64,000 nucleotides of DNA from Notospermus geniculatus (taxonomy: Eukaryota > Nemertea > Pilidiophora > Heteronemertea > Lineidae): NCBI GenBank assembly GCA_002633025.1, contig NMRB01003384.1, forward strand, positions 1-64,000. The letters run 5' to 3'. The position numbers and the translations under genes were made by a program. Positions 10,117 through 20,171 of the stretch are shown here, piece by piece. The first letter of the stretch is position 1, and every line of letters starts with the position of its first letter. Below the pieces are notes generated by a model that searched no databases, was not told where the DNA came from, and saw only the letters and a program-made list of their open reading frames with translations.

Positions 10117-11162
10117 GAAAAGGGGAGTTCAAGACAGAGTGTACTGATTGAGAATTGGTATCGAATGGCTCTATAGAAAGCTTGGATGATGGGCGAGGTT
10201 ATGGACAGGATCACAGACAACATAAGAAAGCTCAATAGAAGATGGACATTTAATTCAAAGCCAGAAATGCACGTTTTATTTCATTGTTCACAATCGAACA
10301 AATTGTACAAAATATACGCGGGAAAATATAGGGCCTACTGGTAGGTCATCCAGCATACATGTTGTGACATAACGCGTGCTGCACCTGTACCATCATGACT
10401 GATGTTGACTGCAAGTACAAGTAACTTAGTTTGCGAATCATGTTTGAAGGTGATGTCTACATTGTCCAGCATCAAGGAAGGTGGTGCTACATACATATGA
10501 TATGTACTGGTAGTGCAAATCACATATATTGTCATTGGGCCCTTTCACTGTGTCCAGAGACTTGAAATATTATAGAATCATCTTGCAGGAAGAAGCTGTG
10601 ATTATGGTATGATTGTGATAGTCTGTCATGTCTTGCTTCTTTGGGCAATTACTTTCTGACATCATCAAATCATAGGACACTTAATATCAAGATGGATGGA
10701 TTTGGTGCATTCGTTCCAAAAACTTTGGTCATTTTCATTCTGTAAAGAGAAAAGGAAGATGGTTTTTGGAATGAGGCAATAAGTGTCAGTAATTCAGCAC
10801 ATGACTTGCTTTGACACCAGAAAATGAGCATAGTGGTGCGTTGATAGCATAGCAGTATTGCACTGCACGTACATCATATTCACACAGTACAGATGTACAG
10901 ATGTATTGACATTCTTTCATCACAGTCTTTTAGTGGTGCTAGACAGAGCTAGACCTATGGTAGTCATTCTTGTCTACCAACATGGGGTTTGGCCAACCAA
11001 GAAATGTGTACCGGTATGCCTATTCAGCCATCACCATGCGCTGCTGATCGGAAACGTGGGTTCGAAATTCCATTGTGAATTGACCCTCCTTGACGAATTC
11101 GACAACGTTCTTGAAAATGGCAACTGTTGCATGAATTTAATGTCGCTATTACACAACGCATA
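10117..11162. other. Non-coding, nothing recognised
   Basis: A 101-codon open frame ending at 11163 precedes the LINE but has no recognisable motif. No repeats or exons were identified. Confidence 0.4.
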
Positions 11163-12525
11163 GACCCTTAATTTTGATCTCCAAAAACTCGACGCCTGGT
11201 CCAAAATGTGGAGATTACAATTCAACATACCCAAAACTGTATATTCTGTTGTTTCTAAGCGTAATACTAGACAAGCTCATCCTGATCTCCTTTTGAATGG
11301 ACGTGTTTTGGAAGCGGTCTCCTCTCACTCGCAACTTGGCATAATTATTTCTAATGACTTAAGATGGGATGAACATGTCCGCTCAATCTCTACTATGCTA
11401 TGAAACGCGTTAATGCATTAAAACCTCTTCAATACAAGCTTCCAAGGTCAACCCTTGAATGTATATACTACAGTTTTATCAGGCCAATCCTTGAGTATGG
11501 TTCTGTAATTTTTGATGGTATGAGTCAAGCTGCTTCAGATCAGCTGGAAAGAGTACAGAGACAGGCTGCTATCATCTGCTCCGGGGCATATCGACACAAG
11601 TCCCACAAGTCCCTCTTGCATGAGCTAGGGTGGGACCTATTGTGCGAAAGACGAAAGGTTGCTAAACTTAAAATAATGTACAAAATTGTGAATAACATTG
11701 CTCCAACTTATCTCATCAATCACTTTACGCCTCTTTTGAACCGACCCAGTCATTACAACCTTCGTAATAGTAATAATATTGGTGAACCGTTTACACGTAT
11801 GAGTTGTTCTCAAAACTCCTTCGTTCCATCAGCCATAAAACTTTGGAATTCACTCCCTACAGATGTCCGTGATAGCCCCTCTCTTGATTCTTTCTCAGTA
11901 AAGATTAAAAGTATCTATTGTGTGAAAAGAAACAAACTACTTTCTGCGCCCACTGGTTCCTTAATGGGTGCAAAACTTCTGCGTATGGGCGTATCTGGTC
12001 TGAACTCTCATAGGCGTAAGTATAACTTCATTGACCACAGTCGATGTCCCATGTGCCACTATCCTACTGAAACCACTGAACATTATTTTTTATCTTGTCC
12101 AGCGTATGCTGCCCTCCGAAACAAACTATTCCAGGATATAGCAACATTTATCAGTCCTAATGTCAATTTCTCTCTAATGAAAATGAAAAGACCGATTTTC
12201 TCAACCTTATTTTATTTGGCTCCAATGAAGAAACTTTTGAAAATAATATAATACTCTTTAAAGTCACTCAAAATTATGTCCTCTCTAGTAAACGTTTCAA
12301 TGCTGATAATTCTGCATCATAAATTGATTTCTCTGCTTACACCCTGCAAACATTCCGGTATTCTGTACACCTGTTATCTCTTTTTTGTTTTAAACTTCTC
12401 TATACTGTGTTACAATCCTTTCATCGTATTCCTGCAAATTTGTAAATATGTTGAGGGCCCTGACCCGTGGTCTCTGTGACTGTTTAGGTCCCTCGTTAAG
12501 CTAATAAACAAATTAAAAAAAATAG
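11163..12525 (+). mobile_element. LINE (jockey/CR1-type non-LTR retrotransposon), 5'-truncated 3' end
   Basis: Encodes the end of a LINE reverse transcriptase ORF2: a palm/thumb segment (FDLQKLDAWSKMWRLQFN, then LGIIISNDLRWDEHV) in one frame up to about 11400, and the C-terminal region in the next frame up to the stop at 12249-12251. The C-terminal part has the usual RPILEYGSVIFDG and LERVQRQAA motifs and a zinc knuckle C-x2-C-x8-H-x4-C (CPMC...H...C). The catalytic FADD box is absent because the copy begins downstream of it. A 3' untranslated tail ends in AATAAACAAATTAAAAAAAA at about 12503-12525, an A-rich tail. The frameshift at about 11400 and the truncation make it a dead copy. Confidence 0.85.
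11400..12251 (+). pseudogene. LINE ORF2 C-terminal region with CCHC zinc knuckle
   Basis: A 283-codon frame. Residues 1-60 hold the thumb-like helices after the RT palm, about 60-170 a linker with the FVPSAIKLWNSLP motif common in this clade, and 216-233 the CCHC knuckle (C216, C219, H228, C233) that binds template RNA or DNA in related elements. The preceding frame (11163-11403) carries the upstream protein, so a one-base shift separates the two halves. The clade call (jockey/CR1 group) is from motif style and could be wrong. Confidence 0.82.
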
Positions 12526-12630
12526 ATTTGTAAAGCAAAGTTGCAGACTACTAGTACGTGGAAGGGATGGAATGGCGATTGCATGGTAAAGATTAGTGCA
12601 CATGCATGTATGTCAATACTAGTACTTGAG

Positions 12631-12729
12631 GCTCCGTATCGTCGATCCGTGTCACGTATGACGTATCGAGCTAATGCATTTTCTATTCAAGTCGTACGTC
12701 ATACGTGATACGGATAGACGATCCGGAGC
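12631..12729. mobile_element. MITE hairpin, GCTCCGTATCGTCGATCC ends
   Basis: A 99-bp imperfect hairpin; left arm GCTCCGTATCGTCGATCCGT, right arm ending GACGATCCGGAGC, with inner ACGTATGACGTA / TACGTCATACGT. No protein. Confidence 0.7.
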
Positions 12730-13446
12730 TTGCTGAAAGTCCCTATTGCTAGTAGGCTTAGTACATACTAGGTATAGTACCGGTAATGACATAATAGCCG
12801 ATGATCATGTGTGCCTTCCATTCATTAAAGCATGCAACAACTACCCACCAAGCAGAATTTCTTGAAACTAAGTGGACATGCTGGACGCAAGGACCCTGAA
12901 CGCCGCGGAGCGGCAAATGCGCGAAGCGCGACTAAACACTGAGGTGGGTCACATTGGTTCATACCACCTTAGAGATGAAATCTGACCTCCTCACCCAAAA
13001 CTACCGAAATGGTCGTTCTGTGCGGTTTGAAGGCGAAATTTCTTTATGGAGACCTGTGGAAGGTTATTTAATGCTGTTCAAGTCGGGTGGACCTTTCAAA
13101 GCTAGTGTGAAATATGATTTACAGGCGAAAAATAAACCCAAAGATTTGTCGTATACGTCATCAAATTGAGAACTATATGTTCATGAGCTCGCCGAAGGGC
13201 TTCCGAAGTAGGTCGAAGAACGCTCGGAGCCTGTCAGTGTCACTCTTTCCAACGCACAAGTCAGACGGCTTATTCATGTACATGTAATGCCTGCCTAGTA
13301 AAGTAGGTTACAAAAACGAGGGCATGCCAAAAACCATCAAAATCGTTACCTACTTAGTTCCGCCCAATCTATTCCTTTAGCCGATTAAGTTATGAATTAG
13401 GCCATCGCCGCATTTGTATCACTAAAATATTCGGTGTCGTCGTGGC
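12730..13446. other. Non-coding; CGCGAAGCGCG-type repeat trace
   Basis: 12885-12955 (GACGCAAGGACCCTGAACGC ... GGTGGGTCACA) resembles 51826-51912, indicating an interspersed repeat. No exon recognised. Confidence 0.4.
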
Positions 13447-13528
13447 GAGCCAGGTAGCCCAGTGGTTACAGCCCAGCATGAGCAAAGAATGGTTTGCGAC
13501 ATCCGTGGGTTCGAGTCCGGTCGATGGA
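13447..13528 (+). repeat. tRNA-derived SINE head
   Basis: A-box-like TAGCCCAGTGGTTACAG near 13454 and B-box GGTTCGAGTCC at 13508-13518. It is followed by T-rich sequence and then the shared ACGACAACGTTA hairpin. Acceptor halves do not pair. Confidence 0.65.
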
Positions 13529-13633
13529 AGGACTTTTTCTCCCCATTTTTTCTTTCTCATAAATTTACTGTGTTTGGAAGTAGACTTGCCCCGATAATAC
13601 GGAGCTTTCGAAATCAAACGATAAACGTAAACG

Positions 13634-13716
13634 TTAACGACAACGTTATTTTTGTACCGAAAATTCAGTATAAAATCGGGTTAATGTGCAGGACGAAAAA
13701 TAACGTTGTCGTAAAT
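13634..13716. repeat. Hairpin with ACGACAACGTTA arms, second copy
   Basis: ACGACAACGTTATTTTT faces AAAAATAACGTTGTCGT. Same module as 4518-4608, including the upstream AATCAAACGATAAACGT. Confidence 0.65.
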
Positions 13717-14289
13717 GTACAACTAATTGTTTTCACCAAAAAGACCCGTTTTCTATGCTCTATATCCAAACAGGGGTTTTTGATGAAAATTTAGTTGCAC
13801 ACTTTTCGCATGCCTATCTATTTTTGGTGAAACCAATATGGTTAGCTTAGCCAGCGTCTATTAAATCGGCCCTGACTGAGCTAAAATCAGAATGGTGTAA
13901 GACTGCCTCATTAAGTGATGTCACACTTGGGAATTCGCATAATGAACAAGGTCATTTCCCTGATTAGAGCGGCCTTGTAACCAAATCAAGCAATGTATAT
14001 GAAATTCAACAAAATGCAATTATCATGCAGAAACCATGCATCCGGCGTACTCTGGGTGGCTCAAATTGGAATTCATTTTTCCCTCAAATTTTTACGTCAC
14101 GAATAAATTAGCATACCGTATCTGCACTGTTGAAATCATTCACAGTACGGTTTTTAGCCCGATTATTTTGACTGACAAAATCCTTGATATCTCGCATACT
14201 ACTAAACATAATTTCATGAAACAAACAGCAAAATGCATTCTGTCTGAATGCTGTACAAAGCTGAAAAATAGTGAGAATTTATTTTTGTG
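13717..14289. other. Non-coding, nothing recognised
   Basis: An 87-codon open frame at 14036-14299 shows no known motif or splice context. Confidence 0.35.
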
Positions 14290-15530
14290 GTGCACATAGA
14301 ACTTTAAAAGAAAGGTTTCCGAATTTAGACTCAGACCTCTTGCTCGATTTCAGACTCCGAGTCCTGATTCGGAAACTGTCAGGGGTTCCGAATTCGGACG
14401 CCATAAACTTAAAATCAAAGTCGGACTAGAAATTGACTTGTGAGTCAATTTGAAGACCGCCTTTGAAAATTCTGAATTTTGTAAATATGTTAGGGCGATG
14501 TAGAAACTGATGATATTGGGACTGAACATGCGTCATTTACAGTGTAGGCCTACATTATTTATGGTGTAGATGTACATGGCTTTACAGTGCGATTGTGTGT
14601 TTCGCGGCAGCCAAGAGCAGGGGGTTATTGTTTTCAAAGTTAGGCCTACTAAATTTCACAATTGGTAAACTTGTCGGGTCATGTTATTGATTTCAGACAA
14701 TGTGCCTGTCATTTTTCGCGAAATACGGGTAGGCCTACATCATGGCACGGGACCAAGTTCATTTCGATCTCTGAAATCTGATTGGCCAGAGGACCTGAAA
14801 CGTGGTGTGCGTGGCGTCACAGTTTGATCCGAGATGAGATGACGTCAGCGAAAACCCCGCTGCGGCGAGTGACGCTGCAGCGTCATGCTCGACGTCGTGG
14901 TGACGCTGCGTTCTTAGGCCCGACGTCATGGGTTGTTGACGTCATGGGCAAAGGTAAAATGCGTTAGGACAACAGACTTCATCTAATTAAACAGTTCATT
15001 GTTGGTGGATGACCTCCAAAATCAATAGGTTTCCGTGTAACATGCATATCCACAACTCCTGAACGTTTCATCGCGATACGTGGCGTATTTTTTTAGTTAT
15101 CCTGCCGAAACCACAGATTGGACGGAGAGATCGAGAGATCGAGAGAGAGATCGAGAGATCGAGAGAGAGAAATCCAGTGAAACCAATGAAGACCGCCACC
15201 TTGTGAGGTGGTGGCGGTCTTAAATATGAGAAAATACATGTAATGTACGTAGGGAGTTCATAAGGTACCATTGTACTACAATGTACTACAGTTTGTAGCA
15301 GAACTAACATCTCTCTCATTTCACGATGGCGTTTGTATTTTCGGGGTGGCTTTCTTATAATTCTCAGTTTTTTCAGCGGAAGTCAGCCACATTGTAATGC
15401 ATTAACCTCTTGTTTTATCGAACTCTCCGATGTTCTCCTTTAAATTTCTAGGCGTCCGACTTCGGACGCTCTTATCTTCCATGTTCGGACACCAGTCTAA
15501 ATTCGGAATCGTTTCTTTTAATAAAGGACA
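14290..15530. mobile_element. Candidate 1.2-kb inverted-repeat element
   Basis: The outer ends are inverted: TTTCCGAATTTAGACTC near 14310-14330 and its imperfect complement (AGTCTAAATTCGGAATCG) near 15490-15510, each next to a TTAAAAGAAA-type flank. Inside are two perfect TGACGTCA sites (14840-14847 and 14937-14944) and the repeat at 15005-15225. Borders are approximate. Confidence 0.45.
15005..15225 (+). repeat. Interspersed repeat with GA-rich tract and GACCGCCACC hairpin
   Basis: Matches 41690-41870 over about 200 bp: an AT-GCATATC segment, a GCGATACGTGGCGT-like segment, a GAGAGATC/GAGAGA tract and a terminal hairpin (GACCGCCACC ... GGTGGTGGCGGTC). Confidence 0.7.
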
Positions 15531-15562
15531 TTTCCCAGACTGAGATCAACCTTAATCGAGAT

Positions 15563-15805
15563 GTCACATACTCTAAATTCCCACTTACCTGTCCCATTCC
15601 TGAACTCGGAAAAATTACTAAATCCTAAGTTAAATATAATGGGGTGGGGGTATGTTCAGAAAGAGTAATATCCTGTCCACTTACTTGTCCCACTCCCGAG
15701 CCTGGCAAAGAATGACAGCGTGCGATAGCTTCAACTTAGGATTTGGTCATTTTTTCCGAGTTCTGATCAGTAATGGGACAGGTAAGTGGGAATTTAGAGT
15801 AACAT
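15563..15805. mobile_element. MITE, TCTAAATTCCCACTTACCTG arms
   Basis: A 243-bp element; arms of about 70 bp begin CTCTAAATTCCCACTTACC and end with the complement GGTAAGTGGGAATTTAGAG, with inner CTAAATCCTAAGTT / AACTTAGGATTTGG. No coding sequence. Confidence 0.75.
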
Positions 15806-17005
15806 CATTCTACACTCTTGCAAATAAGTATGGAATATTCTGATAATTTCCATTCTTTTCCAACCAACGTTTTCTGAATTATTTCTGTGCGTGTGGATCG
15901 ATTTCAACTTCATCAGCTGATGGGGACATTTCAGGGGCAATGGATGCTGTGGCTGGTGTTCTGAAACCAGTGGCAGTGCGTCGTGGATGTAGGGAGTTGC
16001 CGCAATTTTTAGCTATAGCCATCACGCGGTGTCCGTCGTCCGTCGTCGTCGTCGTAGTCCGTTAGCAGGGCACGTTTTGTAACCGCTGGGGCTATTGATC
16101 TGAAACTTGGTACACATATATCCCTATGACACCCAATTTCGGTCCGATCTGATTCCTGGCTTGGCCACCAGGTGGGATAAACCGAAAACCTTTGAAGTGC
16201 AGTTTCGCCTTAACCGTTGATCGGATCATCACCAAATTTTTATGGTGGGTACATCTTATAAGGATACACGACATATCACTCGGGTTTTTGATTTGACCTA
16301 ATTTTCAAGGTCACAGAGGTCAAAGTTCGAAACTTCATTGTCGGGTGGCACGTTTCGTGGCTATTTGTCCTGGATTGTTCAAATGGGGCTATCCAGAATA
16401 TATTTCAACCTCTCGGTAATAGGGGTATCTACTGTACTGTAAGTTATACTATCCACTTTCTGTTCAGTGAGTTACATTGTTTATCAGTTCTTTGGGAAGT
16501 TTGTCCTTCACCTCTGACCTTGACCTTGACCTATGATCATCAGGGTTATTACATAATCGAAATTGGCATCCTAAATAACTTAAATATGGGTTTTATCAAA
16601 CCTCTACTGCTACCACAGACAGAGACATTTCAAATTATCAAGTTTGACCTTGACCTTATCATCAAGGTCATTGCATAATCGAAATGGGCATGCTCAATAA
16701 CCTAAGTGTGGGTGATATCATGTCTCTACCTCAACCAGGGGCAGAGATATTGCAAATTATCAAGTTTGAAAATATCAAAATCTCATGATATCTCAATCAC
16801 CCGGACACATGAGGCTGAGAATTTTACCACAGTCCTGTCCTTGGATAAGCAGGCATGAATTTAGACTTGTTTCATGTTGATCAGTTGACAGTGTGGCAAG
16901 TAATCTCAAAATATCAAATTTCGTGATATCGAACGTCGATATCACCATGACCCAAACATCTCAGATCAAAAATAATCAGCTCATTTGATTTCTAGGGTAT
17001 AAAAA

Positions 17006-17320
17006 NNNNNNNNNNNNNNNNNNNNNNNNNNNNNNNNNNNNNNNNNNNNNNNNNNNNNNNNNNNNNNNNNNNNNNNNNNNNNNNNNNNNNNNNNNNNNNN
17101 NNNNNNNNNNNNNNNNNNNNNNNNNNNNNNNNNNNNNNNNNNNNNNNNNNNNNNNNNNNNNNNNNNNNNNNNNNNNNNNNNNNNNNNNNNNNNNNNNNNN
17201 NNNNNNNNNNNNNNNNNNNNNNNNNNNNNNNNNNNNNNNNNNNNNNNNNNNNNNNNNNNNNNNNNNNNNNNNNNNNNNNNNNNNNNNNNNNNNNNNNNNN
17301 NNNNNNNNNNNNNNNNNNNN
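17006..17320. other. Assembly gap (315 N)
   Basis: Unknown bases inside the copy-1 repeat; any open frame crossing it is artificial. Confidence 0.99.
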
Positions 17321-17719
17321 CTGAACTTGAACAAGTATGTATCTTTGTAGCCTTCATGTGTACAGCAAATTTCAGCGTGATCGGACTTCACAGACCGCTG
17401 CCAGGCAGCCATTTTGGAAAATGCAACTTTGACTTGTGTGACTGATAAATGTCGTTCAACTTGAAAACCCGTATGATATATCATGCATCTGCATTAGATG
17501 TACCTACAATAAAAATTTGGTGATGATCCGTCGAATAATAAGTTAGTTATTGCACTTTTTGTCCATTTCAATTGAAATGGAGCCACCTAGTGACTATTCA
17601 ATGAACCACAGACACACAGAGACCAAGGTGGGGTCAGTCAGTACAGTGACCATGGTAACAGGTAGGCCTTAGCAATGGCATTCAGTTCTAGCAGTGTTCA
17701 CCATGTTCACTGGTTGTGT

Positions 17720-18115
17720 GACTGTTATTAGGCCTAGGCCTATGCTGATTGCTGTGTAAGGGGGATCTGATGATGTTGCCTTTGTTTGGACAGGTAGGAC
17801 TAGGCCTAGGCTTAGGGTTTTTGACACCTTCTTAGCCTAGGCCCTATGTTAGTAGGCCTAGGTCATCAACTCATAGGCCTACAATCATGATCAGTCAAAG
17901 ACTTTGACGGGCCCAATCCAGGCCTACGGCCTAGGCCTACCGGTAGGCCTACACCCCCTCCCCTCCCCAATAATAGTGGTACCGGTATTTTGATGGCAAT
18001 ACCGGTATTTTAATGGAAATGCAGTTCAAATGCCTAGGCCTATAGGCCTACCCTGCCCTGTTAGGCCTACCGTAGCTCTACAAAATACATTTAGGCCTAA
18101 GCCTAGGCCTACACT
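17720..18115. repeat. Cluster of TAGGCCTA octamers
   Basis: About 20 copies of TAGGCCTA or GGCCTAGGCC in 400 bp, with several ACCGGTA palindromes. The motif also occurs singly all over the window and again at 21570-21585. Confidence 0.75.
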
Positions 18116-18424
18116 TGAACATGCAGTTGTCATCTGTTCTGCTCGACATTAACCCTAACCAAGTTTCGGTCCGATTCGATTCTTAGCTTGGCCTCCAGGT
18201 GGCCAAAAACAAGTCCTGCAACTTGGGAATGACTTGACCCAGATGTTCCCTCATACTGGTACACTGTATGTGCCTCTCTCTGTCATTACACTATGTCAAC
18301 GAGTGAGCACATGGTCCATGGACCATTTCATAGTGAAAAAAAACCGCTTTTGAAAATTGGCTTGGCAAGCTTTAAGTGGTGATGATCACTCTTGTTGGCG
18401 GTTTTGTTTTAATGAGGGTGAGAA

Positions 18425-19170
18425 TTAAACTTTCAAAACAAAATTCACGAACTGTATCAAAAGTATTTGAAGGCAGTCTAGATGCACTCCTCTAGCCTGA
18501 TAGGTTTTCGCTGAATTCAGATGCTGGATATCATGAGAATGGCAAAAATATCAAAATTTTACATATGTCTTGAGATTTGCTATTATCACCATTTTGTCTG
18601 GATATTTTGTGGAATTTTTTTCTCTTCCAACAACATATTGAATGGGGGTATAACCTGACAGCGTTTGGATACCGAAGTTGATATTCATATACACTGAGAT
18701 TCAAGTTCCATGTTTTTGATATTGTCCAGTAACAATTTTGAGATTATCCAGGAATCTTTGTGTTGCTCGCCAACTGTAAAATTAAATTGGATCACATAGG
18801 CAACAAGGTCCTAAATCAACTCCAGCAAAAAATAACTTTCGACCCAGTCACTTCATTAATATTGCAAAATATCAAAATCGTGGGAAATCTCAAAAACATG
18901 AAAAGCTGAATCCCTGCTTTTGGCGAATCAGTATCAGTATCCAAACATCGCAAGATTATACCCCCATTTGCAAGTGAAAAAAGTCTACAAAATATCCGAA
19001 CAGAATAAATATGTCAAATTTCGATACTTTCACCGTTCTCGTGATATTCAGTGCCTCAATTCAGGGAAAACCTATCAGACTAGAGGAGTGCATATCTAAG
19101 ACTGACTTCAAATACTTTTGATATCGATATTGGAATACAGAAGCGGGAATTTTGTCTTGAATGGGAACCT
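18425..19170. mobile_element. Inverted-repeat element, ATCAAAAGTATTTGAAGGCA arms
   Basis: The arms 18425-18590 and 19005-19170 are inverted copies (GCACTCCTCTAG...CTGATAGGTTTTC against GAAAACCTATCAGACTAGAGG). The interior is AT-rich with no protein. It lies in the loop between the two large inverted repeat copies. Confidence 0.7.
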
Positions 19171-19384
19171 AAATTGCCTCTGTTCTAATAATTATGTCCG
19201 CTACTGTAAGTTAGTTATAATATAGCACTGAAAACGTGCCGTTGCTGCTGGCCCTTTATTTTGGTACCCCTGAAACATACACTCTGTTCCATGTGTGGGC
19301 ACGATATGTATATTGCACATCAGGGGCTGAATCGAGATGACGGGAATACTTGGAACAGTGCTACTATGGTGCCTACACCGCAGG

Positions 19385-19900
19385 GCCGTATTTAAAGGGG
19401 GCAGGGGGCAGCTGCCCCCTTGTGCAATAAATATTGGCAAACTTTTTTCAACACAAATGAAGAAAAAAGGAAAGAAACCCTTTAAAAGACACTTTTTTAA
19501 AATTTTTCAGGCATTTCATTCTCATTTTAACTTGTTTAAGATACTAGCATTTTCTGTCAAGATGCATCCAGCACCCTACTGGCTCTCACCAACTAGTGGG
19601 GTATGAATGAGAACGAGTGTCAAACGGGTGGTCAAAATGTTGTATTTCCGGAATATTCTTCATAAAAGTGATGTTGTTTCCAGTGTAGATACCATTGATT
19701 CTCATTCACAAATGCCAGGAAAACGCATTCTCAGGCCTTACATTTTCAAATTTTTCTGGGGGAGGGCCCCAAAACCGCCCGCTCGGATTCGCCTGTGGCG
19801 CAAAAAGATCGCGCCTTCGGCGCTCTGTCCCCTGCTCCCCCCCCTCCCCCCCCCCCTAGAGAAAAAGGTTAAATACGGCCCTGCACCATGATTAAGGTTG
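19385..19900 (-). repeat. GC-rich interspersed repeat (GCGCCGAAGGCGC family)
   Basis: Contains GCGCCTTCGGCGC, C-runs and, on the minus strand, CCTCCCCCAGAAAAATTTGA. A shorter + strand copy is at 52690-52850. Many open frames here are composition artefacts. Confidence 0.55.
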
Positions 19901-20171
19901 ATTTCTGTAGAACCGCGTTTTTTACAAAAAAATTGCGGCGGCTCCCTACACCTACATCCCCGATGCACTGGTTTCATTTCAGAATATCAGCCACAGCAAC
20001 CATGCATTGCCCCCGTAAAGTCCCCATCAGCTGACGAAGTTTCATCGAAGTCGACGACCCACACGCACAGAAATAAGAGTGAATGAATGGAGATGAAATG
20101 AATGGAAATTCTCAGAATATTCCATGCTTATTAAGAGTGTACATGATTATCTGTCTCTTCACACAAATAAG

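Larger units (their letters stand above)
16008..18331 (+). mobile_element. GTCCGTCGTC repeat family, copy 1
   Basis: Starts TTTTTAGCTATAGCCATC, followed by a GTCCGTCGTC-rich tract and a conserved body (TTAGCAGGGCACGTTT, CTGAAACTTGGTA, CTTGGCCACCAGGTGG, TGATCGGATCATCACCAAAT, CAAGGTCACAGAGGTCAAAG). Ends near a 29-bp motif with ATGGTCCATGGACCAT. Other copies are 21226-23515 (inverted) and 52848-53810. No protein is encoded. It contains the first N gap. Confidence 0.7.
15810..20144. mobile_element. Inverted-repeat pair bounding 4.3 kb
   Basis: About 200 bp at 15810-16012 is the inverse of 19930-20144 (ends CTACACTCTTGC / TAAGAGTGTAC; inner TTGCCGCAATTTTT / AAAAATTGCGGCGG; shared CATCAGCTGA). It looks like the two TIRs of one transposon, but other repeats fill the interior and the right arm stops 28 bases before the PAN exon. 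It interleaves with the inverted pair at 16008-18331 and 21226-23515, so it may be two independent insertions. Confidence 0.5.

Noticed and set aside
16981-17484. Long open frames with blocks of X across the first gap
   Set aside because: They exist only because N is not read as a stop; they cover the 315-base gap.
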